NCBI GenBank assembly: GCA_900539655.1
Contig: UQCR01000083.1
Coordinates: 1 to 31,169, forward strand
DNA: 31,169 nt
Reading direction: 5' to 3'
From: an uncultured Robinsoniella sp.
Lineage (GTDB): Bacteria; Bacillota; Clostridia; Lachnospirales; Lachnospiraceae
Shown here: positions 1-6,081 of the stretch, piece after piece
Numbering within the stretch: the first letter of the stretch is position 1
Layout: each line of letters opens with the position of its first letter
Made by a program: the position numbers and the translations under genes
Notes under the pieces: generated by a model
Databases searched by the model: none
What the model was told of the DNA's origin: nothing
What the model saw: the letters and a program-made list of their open reading frames with translations, nothing else

Positions 1-15
1 ATCCCGTTTTCGACA
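1..15. repeat. IS terminal inverted repeat, left end
   Basis: ATCCCGTTTTCGACA pairs with the reverse complement of 2091-2105 (ATCGGGTCTTCGACA), 12 of 15 bases. It lies downstream of the transposase gene. Confidence 0.75.
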
Positions 16-30
16 GTTGGTAAAAGTTAA

Positions 31-70
31 AATACCGGAATGCCTTATAAAACAAGGAGGTTCCGGTATT
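31..70 (-). terminator. Hairpin terminator of the transposase gene
   Basis: AATACCGGAA (31-40) and TTCCGGTATT (61-70) form a perfect 10-bp stem; CCTT (43-46) and AAGG (54-57) can extend it internally. Read on the minus strand, the stem follows the transposase stop by about 30 bases and is followed by TTTTAACTTTT. It may also stop transcripts entering the element from outside. Confidence 0.65.
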
Positions 71-100
71 CTATGTTTAAAAAAATGTTGTATGTGAATG

Positions 101-1960
101 CTACTTTAAAAAATTTTTTATCATGCGGTTCAATTCTTTGGGTTTGTAGTGAAGCCTGTCTAATGGAAGCATTGTCAGTCTTGTTAGGGCATTAAGTGCC
201 TGGCTGCCGTTGTAGAGTGCCATATATTCAACATCATGTATGTTTGTTACATTCATATTTTTAAGTGTTTTTATCAGATCCTCCGCTGTGATGTGCGTCC
301 CCTGTTCATTCAGCTTCACTTCTAGCAGGCGGTACACCAGAAGGGCCGTATAGCAAATCAGAAAATGGGCCTTGATGCGTTCCGGAAGTCTATGGTTTAC
401 TGGGCGGCCGTCAAAGTTCGTCTTCATGATCCGAAAGCAGTCTTCAATCTGGTATCTTTTCTGTGAGACTGCAAGGATGTCTTTCGCAGGATCCGCAAGG
501 TTCGTGGCAACGGCATAGTAACCATCATATTTTTCTTCCTCTGCAATCTTAGATTCATCAAGGACATATTCCACTTCGGCCTTTTCACCGGATTTCGTTT
601 TTACTGCCCTTTTCAGGAATCTTTTTACATCATTTGGTCCTTTCCTGATCTCTTCCGGGTCTTTCAGGGAAAGCAGTTTCCTGGCACGGTCCACCTGTCT
701 GCTGCGGACGGCCCGCTGGTATTCCATCATCTTCCTTGAAAACGTAACGATGATGCGCTGCTTCAGGATTCCCTTGGCCTTCCTCTGTACTGTGCGCCCG
801 TTTTTCAACGTCACATCTTCATAGAGCCCCAGATCCAGCACTTTATCAGCCACAATGACTTTGTATGCAGTGTCTTTGTAAAGCGCAAGGTTGTCTGGTT
901 CGTGCCGGTCAAAAGTTTTCATGGCATTAATCGTAACAGGGGAGTTGTCTGAAAGGAGTTTGTAGCTATAGTCGTTAAAAACGGCTTCCTTCAGGGTGTG
1001 GCTGAGTTTTTTAATGGACTGGGTGATAATAAATGCCCTGCCGCCCATGCTGTTGAATTTGCGTATGTTATAGGAGCCGAGACCAGCATCGGAGCAATAG
1101 ATGAACTTTGCCCCCGGGATCATTTTCAGGACTTCCTTTTCCAAGGGGACGGCGGTAAGCTGTTCACTGGTATTTCCAGGGTGCAGGCACATCGTGATGG
1201 GAATCCCCCTGCTGTCCATAAACAGCCCCATTTCTACGATGGGGTTGGGACGGTGTTCTTTGCTTACGCCATACTGGCGCAGGCCTTTGATGATTTCTCC
1301 GGTTACCTCGTCCACGATGTCTTCGTCCGGCTGTTCACATTCAAAGTAAAAGTTTGTACAGTCATAATAAAGAACGGAGGCATCCCGTTTCGTGATGGAG
1401 CTGCTCTGGGTGTAAAGCCAATGCAGGTAATCGCCATAATGCTCTTCTAAAAAATCCATAAACCGTAGGATATGCTGGTAATCAAAGTCTGGTTTTTCGT
1501 AGTAAGAGTCGAGCCTGTGCCATGTGGCATGCTTCGAGAGGGGGTCAAGGATCCTTGCATAGGTAAGGAAACGGTGTATGGTATAACAGTCAAAAGTGAT
1601 TTTCCTATCCTGAGTTTTTTCTTTGAAGAAATCCGCGAGTTTCAGCCTGCCCATAAAATCCTGGAGGAAGAAATACCCTATATTGAGCCAGTGGGAAGAA
1701 GATGCCGTTTCGTCTGTGTGTTTCACACGTTCATTAAAATCGGCAGAAATGGTATAAGTAACTTTACCGACACGGTATTCCTCGTTCATCTTCCTGAGTT
1801 CTTCTCTCACATAAGTGAGGGGGTCATCAGTTATTTTCAACAGTTCGGAGTGTTTACCGAAGCTTTTGACATTTTTGGAGGTGACTTTCTTTCCGTTACG
1901 GATTCCGACCTGTGCATAATAGGTCGGGTCGCTCAGTCGTTTATCAAAGTAAAGTTTCAT
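101..1960 (-). CDS. IS4/IS1634-type DDE transposase
   Basis: This transposase of about 619 residues cuts and joins the ends of its own IS. The RNase H-like DDE triad can be read as Asp200 in YYDCTNFYFE, Asp291 in YCSDAGLGS, and a Glu near residue 506 in YQIEDCFRIMK, the last in the Y-x-x-I-E-x-F-R context typical of IS4-superfamily enzymes. The frame is open 51 codons further upstream, but I chose the ATG at 1958-1960. It begins MKLYFDKRLS and has an AGAAAGAAGG ribosome-binding site just before it; the extension is cysteine- and tyrosine-rich and would run to the end of the IS. Plus-strand frames inside the gene are shadows. The gene shows no frameshift or internal stop. Confidence 0.9.
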   Translation of the reverse strand: MKLYFDKRLSDPTYYAQVGIRNGKKVTSKNVKSFGKHSELLKITDDPLTYVREELRKMNEEYRVGKVTYTISADFNERVKHTDETASSSHWLNIGYFFLQDFMGRLKLADFFKEKTQDRKITFDCYTIHRFLTYARILDPLSKHATWHRLDSYYEKPDFDYQHILRFMDFLEEHYGDYLHWLYTQSSSITKRDASVLYYDCTNFYFECEQPDEDIVDEVTGEIIKGLRQYGVSKEHRPNPIVEMGLFMDSRGIPITMCLHPGNTSEQLTAVPLEKEVLKMIPGAKFIYCSDAGLGSYNIRKFNSMGGRAFIITQSIKKLSHTLKEAVFNDYSYKLLSDNSPVTINAMKTFDRHEPDNLALYKDTAYKVIVADKVLDLGLYEDVTLKNGRTVQRKAKGILKQRIIVTFSRKMMEYQRAVRSRQVDRARKLLSLKDPEEIRKGPNDVKRFLKRAVKTKSGEKAEVEYVLDESKIAEEEKYDGYYAVATNLADPAKDILAVSQKRYQIEDCFRIMKTNFDGRPVNHRLPERIKAHFLICYTALLVYRLLEVKLNEQGTHITAEDLIKTLKNMNVTNIHDVEYMALYNGSQALNALTRLTMLPLDRLHYKPKELNRMIKNFLK

Positions 1961-1989
1961 CCGATACACCTTCTTTCTATATATACTAT

Positions 1990-2018
1990 AGTATACCACA
2001 TACATGCTACACATGCAA
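1990..2018 (-). promoter_or_regulatory. Transposase promoter
   Basis: Read on the minus strand, TTGCAT (2013-2018) is followed after exactly 17 bases by TATACT (1990-1995), a sigma-A-like arrangement. Transcription would start about 20 bases before the transposase ATG, between the right IS end and the gene. Confidence 0.65.
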
Positions 2019-2090
2019 CATATAAAAGGTAAAATTTGACAATAAAATACCGCATTTCTGCGGTTTGTAGAGATTTTGTTCAATTGCAAA

Positions 2091-2105
2091 TGTCGAAGAC
2101 CCGAT
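2091..2105. repeat. IS terminal inverted repeat, right end
   Basis: TGTCGAAGACCCGAT is the inverted partner of bases 1-15. A short hairpin (ACCGCA...TGCGGT, about 2049-2064) lies just inside it, between the end and the transposase promoter. Confidence 0.75.
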
Positions 2106-2394
2106 TGAAACATATAAAATTAAAATATGAAATTAAAAAAATGAATAAAAGTTAATATGTAACTTGATAAAAAATAATGTTGTAATTAATTTTAAATTAT
2201 GATACAATATAAATTGTAAAAATATTCTTTAATCTGGCTGTTCTGCCAGACAAATTTCAATTGACATGACAATAGAATATAAGGCGTTGCTATGCCTGCA
2301 GTAAGCCGTTATAATATAACTATCTTAAAGTATATCTGACTCTTCTTGCGCGGCAAAGGAAACTGCCTTAAAGTAAGAGGAGGACAAACAATTT
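2106..2394 (+). promoter_or_regulatory. AT-rich spacer with promoter for the Rpn gene
   Basis: There is no coding frame here. A sigma-A-like promoter, TTGCTA (2287-2292), 17-base spacer, TATAAT (2310-2315), points to the downstream gene. A hairpin TCTGGC/GCCAGA with a 6-base loop lies at 2233-2250 upstream of the promoter. A strong AGAGGAGGA ribosome-binding site is at about 2376-2384. Nothing else is recognised in the AT-rich 2106-2230 stretch. Confidence 0.6.
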
Positions 2395-3582
2395 ATGAAA
2401 GATTCGCCTAAAACAAGCGTTATTCAGAACGAAGAAGACACAACTGAACCATTTATCATGCTGCCTACGGTTGATTTTTGTTTCAAAGAGCTGATGTGCA
2501 GTGAGAAAGCCAGAAAAGGATTAATTGCTGCATTTTTGAATCTGGATCCAAAAGATATTCAGGAGACGGAGTTGCTCAATACAGCGCTGCGGAAGAAAAC
2601 CGAAAATGAAAAGCTTGGTATCCTGGACGTAAAAGTAAAGATGCAGGACAATACCCAGATCGATCTGGAAATGCAGGTACTGCCTTTCCACTGCTGGGAA
2701 GAACGAACCCTGTTTTATACCTGTAAAATGTACACCGACCAGATAGTGAGCGGGGATAATTATGACGTTCTGGTAAAATGTATCCAAATCAGCATCCTGG
2801 ATTTTGAGTTTTTAAAGGATACGGATGCATGGTATTCCTGCTTCCATCTGCGGGAAGACCAGAGGGGAAGTTTATATTCGGATAAACTGGAACTGCATGT
2901 ACTGGAGCTGCCCAAATTAGGGGCGCAGGAAGAGCCGGAAAACGAACTGTTACAATGGGCGAAATTCCTGAACGGAAAACGGGAGGAGGATTTCAGGGAA
3001 ATGGCTGAAAAAAATGAATACATAAACGAAGCGTATCAGATCTTAAAGAGTATCAGTGAAGACGAGCGGAAAAGGCACGAATATGAATCCAGAGAAAAGG
3101 CAATCCGGGATCATAACCATATTATGTACATAGCGAAAAAAGCTGAAAAGGATATGCAGGAGGCAAAAGAAAAAGTCCAGGAGGCAAGAGAAATGGCCCA
3201 GGAGGCAAGAGAAAAAGTCCAGGAGGCAAGAGAAATAGCCCAGGAGGAAAGAGAAAAAGTCCAGGAGGCAAGAGAAATAGCTCAGGAGGCAAGAGAAAAA
3301 GCCCAGGAGGAAAGAAAAAAAGCAGAAGAGGCAAGAAAACAGGCTGAAGAGGCAAGAAGAAAAGTCGATGAAGAAAGAGAAAAAGCCGAAGAAGAAAGAA
3401 AAAAAGCGTTAGCAGAGGGATTAGAATTCGGACACATGACTGGTATGGAGGCAGGCATAGAAGTATTTATCAAGGATAATCTGGAAGAGGGAATTATCTG
3501 TGAACGAATTATCGCAAAGCTGCAGAATCGCTTTCATATGGATTTTGATACTGCTGCAAAATACTATGAAAAATATAAATAA
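2395..3582 (+). CDS. Rpn-family PD-(D/E)XK nuclease / putative transposase
   Basis: The 395-residue protein belongs to the recombination-promoting nuclease (Rpn/YhgA-like) family, whose characterised members are DNA endonucleases that stimulate RecA-independent recombination. The N-terminal section (about 20-200) shows the family opening (PTVDFCFKELM) and the nuclease core: Asp78 in GILDVKV and Glu92-x-Gln94 in DLEMQV. Residues about 205-345 are highly charged and form heptad repeats (QEAREKV/QEAREMA) predicted to be a long coiled coil. A short globular tail follows, ending in a leucine/phenylalanine-rich helix like that of other Rpn proteins. The start is set by AGAGGAGGA about 11 bases upstream. 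It is a single gene next to, but outside, the IS. The coiled coil is coded by tandem 21-bp repeats, so its length may vary between strains. The physiological role is unknown. Confidence 0.85.
   Translation: MKDSPKTSVIQNEEDTTEPFIMLPTVDFCFKELMCSEKARKGLIAAFLNLDPKDIQETELLNTALRKKTENEKLGILDVKVKMQDNTQIDLEMQVLPFHCWEERTLFYTCKMYTDQIVSGDNYDVLVKCIQISILDFEFLKDTDAWYSCFHLREDQRGSLYSDKLELHVLELPKLGAQEEPENELLQWAKFLNGKREEDFREMAEKNEYINEAYQILKSISEDERKRHEYESREKAIRDHNHIMYIAKKAEKDMQEAKEKVQEAREMAQEAREKVQEAREIAQEEREKVQEAREIAQEAREKAQEERKKAEEARKQAEEARRKVDEEREKAEEERKKALAEGLEFGHMTGMEAGIEVFIKDNLEEGIICERIIAKLQNRFHMDFDTAAKYYEKYK
3157..3414 (+). repeat. 21-bp tandem repeats inside the Rpn gene
   Basis: About eight near-identical 21-bp units begin at 3157, 3178, 3199, 3220, 3241, 3262, 3283 and 3304, most opening CAGGAGGCAAGAGAAA. 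They then decay into related units up to about 3414. Each unit codes for one heptad, so gain or loss of a unit keeps the frame and changes coiled-coil length by one heptad. Confidence 0.9.
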
Positions 3583-3595
3583 CAATGTTTACGTC

Positions 3596-3632
3596 AAAAT
3601 CAGTTGCTGCAAAATATGCGGCAACTGATTTT
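3596..3632. terminator. Bidirectional terminator between Rpn and DeoR genes
   Basis: AAAATCAGTTGC (3596-3607) pairs perfectly with GCAACTGATTTT (3621-3632), a 12-bp stem with a 13-base loop. A/T tracts at both stem feet make it usable from both sides. It lies between the convergent stops of the nuclease gene (3582) and the first regulator gene (3643). Confidence 0.8.
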
Positions 3633-3642
3633 AGTATTTGTA

Positions 3643-4380
3643 TTATTCAGCAAGAATTATATTTTTATAATCTTTCAACTCACCGGAAACAGCTTCCGTA
3701 ATTACGGGATATGTGTCAAGGTCAGCTATTTTTACCATTGTAATGCATCCGTACTTACTGGAATCTATGAGAAAATAGGGTTTGGCTGAATTTTGCAAGG
3801 CCAGAGTTTTAATAACTTTTTCATTGATATCGTGGTTCGTGATGCCGGCCTGAATGGTAAAGCCATTGGCACCCAGGAAGCATTTATTGAAGTTAAGATC
3901 CTTTAGGGTGGATTCAGCAATGGGTCCTATACATGAGTTGGTGGTTGCTTTAATATTCCCGCCTACCATGATAGAAGGTACACCATAATATATGAGCTGG
4001 TTGATATGTGAGATACTGTTGGTAATGACTGTTATATTTTTATCCGTCAGCAACGGAATCATCTGATAGGTAGTACTGGAGGGGTCAACGAAAATCACAT
4101 CTCCATCCTGAATCAGGGAAACAGCTTTTTTAGCAATCAGGCATTTCGCATCTCTGTTTAAATCCAGTTTTGTGGTAATGCTGAGTTCTGTGGGCTTTTG
4201 CGCTAATTTTACGCCGCCGCCGTGCAACAGAACAATTTTACTTTCTTTTTCCAATTTTGACAAGTCACGTCGGATAGTGGAGATGGAAATATTCAATACA
4301 TCCATTAAATTTTCTACAGATACAATCTCATTGCTAGAGAGAATATTCAGTATCTTTTCTTGGCGCATTGCAGGAATCAT
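3643..4380 (-). CDS. DeoR-family transcriptional regulator (paralog 1)
   Basis: A 245-residue sugar-responsive repressor of the DeoR/GlpR family. The N-terminal helix-turn-helix (about 5-55) shows the usual STIRRDLSKLEK recognition helix, followed by the LHGGG linker. The C-terminal sugar-phosphate-binding domain (about 75-235) has the family motifs GDVIFVDPSSTTY, ITNSISH, FLGANGF and LIDSSKYG. Family effectors are phosphorylated sugars. The start is the ATG at 4378-4380, preceded by AAGGAGG; the protein opens MIPAMRQEKI. By eye it is roughly 60 percent identical over its full length to the second regulator, so the two arose by tandem duplication. It points away from the glycan operon and presumably controls it, itself, or both; which paralog does what cannot be told from sequence. 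Confidence 0.92.
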   Translation of the reverse strand: MIPAMRQEKILNILSSNEIVSVENLMDVLNISISTIRRDLSKLEKESKIVLLHGGGVKLAQKPTELSITTKLDLNRDAKCLIAKKAVSLIQDGDVIFVDPSSTTYQMIPLLTDKNITVITNSISHINQLIYYGVPSIMVGGNIKATTNSCIGPIAESTLKDLNFNKCFLGANGFTIQAGITNHDINEKVIKTLALQNSAKPYFLIDSSKYGCITMVKIADLDTYPVITEAVSGELKDYKNIILAE

Positions 4381-4414
4381 AAATCGTGTGCCTCCTTGAT
4401 TAAATCTTTTTTTT

Positions 4415-4423
4415 ATTATATCA
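4415..4423 (-). promoter_or_regulatory. Extended -10 promoter of DeoR gene 1
   Basis: Read on the minus strand, TGATATAAT is an extended -10 element (TGnTATAAT), about 35 bases before the start codon. The -35 region (ATTCAT at 17 bases) is poor, which is usual for extended -10 promoters. Confidence 0.6.
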
Positions 4424-4565
4424 CATTTGCAGTTAGTATGAATGATCTTTTTTTAAAACTTATTCGGAAATACGTTTATTTTCGGTCAAATCTTGATGTG
4501 TAGTTGATTATTTAATGCACTTATTTTGAGATATATTGTTACTTACTTACATGCTCCAGGGTATT

Positions 4566-4747
4566 AATCATTGATGCCAATGATGTATGTCAGTCGTGGA
4601 AACCAATCATTGATGCCAATGATGTATGTCAATCATGGAAACCAATCATTGATGCCAATGATGTATGTCAATCATGGAAACCAATCATTAATGCCAATTA
4701 TGTATGTTCATCATGGATACCAATCATTGATGTCAAACACGCATGTA
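4566..4747. repeat. 39-bp minisatellite between the two DeoR genes
   Basis: Units of exactly 39 bases start at 4566, 4605, 4644 and 4683; a decayed fifth starts at 4722. Units 2 and 3 are identical, unit 1 differs at two positions and unit 4 at several. Each good unit carries the palindrome ATCATTG-ATGC-CAATGAT, a 7-bp stem with a 4-base loop. The array lies downstream of regulator 2 and upstream of the promoter of regulator 1, so it would be in the 3' part of the regulator 2 transcript. The 13-codon period keeps a plus-strand frame open, but that frame has no credible start site. The rest of 4424-4565 shows nothing I recognise. Confidence 0.9.
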
Positions 4748-4768
4748 ACTTCCGCAGATCACTGATAC

Positions 4769-5509
4769 TTAAATATCTGCATAGATTATATTTGAATAAC
4801 TGCCCAGTTCCGGTATTGCTTTTTCCGTTATAATCGGATAGTCATTGATCTCTGCCAGTTTAACCATGGCAATTACGTTAAACTTACTGGAATCCATTAA
4901 AAAATAGGGATGGCAGCTTTGCCGGAGGGCCAGTGTTTTAATCACATTTTCGTTAATATCATGATTGGTAATTCCGGAAGTAATGCTGAACCCATTTGCT
5001 CCGATAAAGCACTTATTGAAGTTAAAGCCCCTGAGAATGTTCTCTGCTATCAGCCCAATGCAGGAATTAGTGGATGCTTTAATGGATCCGCCTACCATAA
5101 TACAGGGAATCTTATATGAGATTAATTCATCTATATGAGAAACGCTGTTGGTAATGACTGTAACCTGATGTTCTTTTAAATATGGAATCATCTGATAGGT
5201 AGTACTGGAAGGATCCAGATAAATAACATCTCCTTCTGTGATCATAGAAACAGCCTTTTTGGCTATCTGCTCTTTGGCATCCTTATGCAGGCTCATTTTG
5301 GCTGTCATACTCAACTCTGTTGCTTTTGGCAGTAGCCGGATTCCTCCGCCGTGCAGAAGCATGATCTTATCCTGCTTTGACAATTTTATTAAGTCTCTTC
5401 TGAGGGTGGATGGTGATATATCTAATAGTTCTGTTAATATTTCGGTTGACATGATTTCAGTTGTTGAAATCATATCTATTATTTTTTTCTGGCGCAATTC
5501 TGGAATCAT
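4769..5509 (-). CDS. DeoR-family transcriptional regulator (paralog 2)
   Basis: A 246-residue DeoR/GlpR-type repressor with the same build as its neighbour: an N-terminal helix-turn-helix with STLRRDLIKLSK, the LHGGG linker, and a sugar-phosphate domain with GDVIYLDPSSTTY, ITNSVSH, FIGANGF and LMDSSKF. The frame is open to 5575, but I set the start at 5507-5509 for two reasons. MIPELRQKKI lines up with the first residues of paralog 1, and AAGAGGAGG lies about eight bases upstream. Its promoter region contains phased GTGAA repeats (TTCAC on the coding strand) overlapping the -35 element, the expected site for autorepression. It is divergent from the ABC transporter operon and is the best candidate for its local regulator. 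Confidence 0.92.
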   Translation of the reverse strand: MIPELRQKKIIDMISTTEIMSTEILTELLDISPSTLRRDLIKLSKQDKIMLLHGGGIRLLPKATELSMTAKMSLHKDAKEQIAKKAVSMITEGDVIYLDPSSTTYQMIPYLKEHQVTVITNSVSHIDELISYKIPCIMVGGSIKASTNSCIGLIAENILRGFNFNKCFIGANGFSITSGITNHDINENVIKTLALRQSCHPYFLMDSSKFNVIAMVKLAEINDYPIITEKAIPELGSYSNIIYADI

Positions 5510-5592
5510 ATTGCTATGCCTCCTCTTGTTTTTATTACTACGATCTGATTTCATCCTTTCCACAAATTTCATCATAAGGATAAGTTACATCT

Positions 5593-5621
5593 ATCATATC
5601 ACAAAATGAAAAGAAAGTGAA
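5593..5621 (-). promoter_or_regulatory. Promoter of DeoR gene 2
   Basis: On the minus strand, TTCACT (5616-5621) is followed after 17 bases by TATGAT (5593-5598), which is part of the extended -10 TGATATGAT. The -35 element coincides with one unit of the GTGAA/TTCAC repeat array, so a protein bound there would block it. Confidence 0.6.
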
Positions 5622-5662
5622 CAATTTTGTGAAAAAAGTGAAAATATTTGAAATAAAGTGAA
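5604..5662. promoter_or_regulatory. Phased GTGAA direct repeats, candidate DeoR operator
   Basis: Six (G/A/T)TGAA motifs start at 5606, 5617, 5629, 5638, 5648 and 5658, spaced 9-12 bases, close to one helical turn. Three are the longer AAAGTGAA (5614, 5635, 5655), spaced 21 and 20 bases. DeoR-family proteins are known to bind direct repeats of TGAAA/TTTCA-like half-sites near helical spacing. Assignment to the adjacent regulators is inference. Confidence 0.6.
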
Positions 5663-5699
5663 TATAATATGATGAAATTTGTGGGAAGGATGAAATCAG

Positions 5700-6081
5700 G
5701 CTGGAGCTTGTTATTATATTCATAACTGCTATCCGTAAAATTTACCTCACGTAGAATTCGCTTTGAAAAAGCCAGTGTAGCCGCCCATAGCTGGAGATGG
5801 AAACGAATTTGAAGCTAATATTACACAAATCTGGGAATGCAGGCGTCAGGAAAGAATTTTAAAACACGCCCTGGTATTAAAAAGTAAAATTTGTATCAAT
5901 CTACTGAAAATCTATAATATTATAAGAAGTACATAGCTAAAAGTTCATCGTTGATCACAAAAATATCATAAATATTCAAAATATGTTCAAAAAGATCTTG
6001 CAAATATGAATCATATATGGTAATATAATGAATGAAAAGAGAAGTAACTAATAAATAATAATGATCAGGAGGAAGGTTCTT
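5700..6081 (+). promoter_or_regulatory. Gene-free leader region with operon promoter and TTCA repeats
   Basis: No coding region is seen. A sigma-A-like promoter, TTGTAT (5891-5896), 16-base spacer, TATAAT (5913-5918), fits the ABC operon. Downstream are TTCATCG (5944) and TTCAAAA twice (5975-5981 and 5986-5992, 11 bases apart), candidate operator sites for the DeoR proteins. A second TATAAT (6024-6029) has only a badly spaced TTGCAA (5998-6003). I see nothing interpretable in 5700-5890. Confidence 0.5.

Larger units (their letters stand above)
1..2105 (-). mobile_element. Complete insertion sequence, IS4/IS1634-type
   Basis: The element carries one transposase gene on the minus strand and is bounded by imperfect terminal inverted repeats. 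The left end (1-15) and the reverse complement of the right end (2091-2105) match at 12 of 15 bases, differing at positions 4, 5 and 8; weaker similarity runs on to about base 19. The left repeat starts at the first base of the window, so the outer left flank and any target duplication cannot be seen. The transposase frame is intact, so the element may be active. The family name rests on transposase motifs and the ~2.1-kb length, not on a database match. Confidence 0.85.
5545..5699. repeat. 31-bp inverted repeat flanking the phased GTGAA array
   Basis: The left arm (5545-5575) and right arm (5669-5699) are reverse complements with one mismatch in 31. Each arm itself holds two ATGAAAT-type motifs 18 bases apart. 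The 93-base middle contains the promoter of regulator 2 and the GTGAA array. The symmetry ends sharply at both arm edges. Confidence 0.9.

Noticed and set aside
998..2032. Plus-strand frames opposite the transposase
   Set aside because: The transposase motifs, promoter and terminator are all on the minus strand; these are antisense shadows.
3122..3355. Proline/leucine-rich minus-strand frame inside the Rpn gene
   Set aside because: It is the mirror of the 21-bp coiled-coil repeats; no start signal and no independent support.
4566..4747. CRISPR array
   Set aside because: The repeats are head-to-tail with no unique spacers and no cas genes are present.
4571..4765. Plus-strand frame coding for a 13-residue repeat peptide
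   Set aside because: It exists because the 39-bp unit is a multiple of three. It begins at TTG without a ribosome-binding site and resembles no known protein.
5510..5575. N-terminal extension of the second DeoR protein
   Set aside because: It has no ribosome-binding site, is absent from the paralog, and coincides with the left arm of the inverted repeat.
5798..5812. Possible CcpA (cre) site
   Set aside because: The first half fits the consensus loosely but the closing CA is missing.
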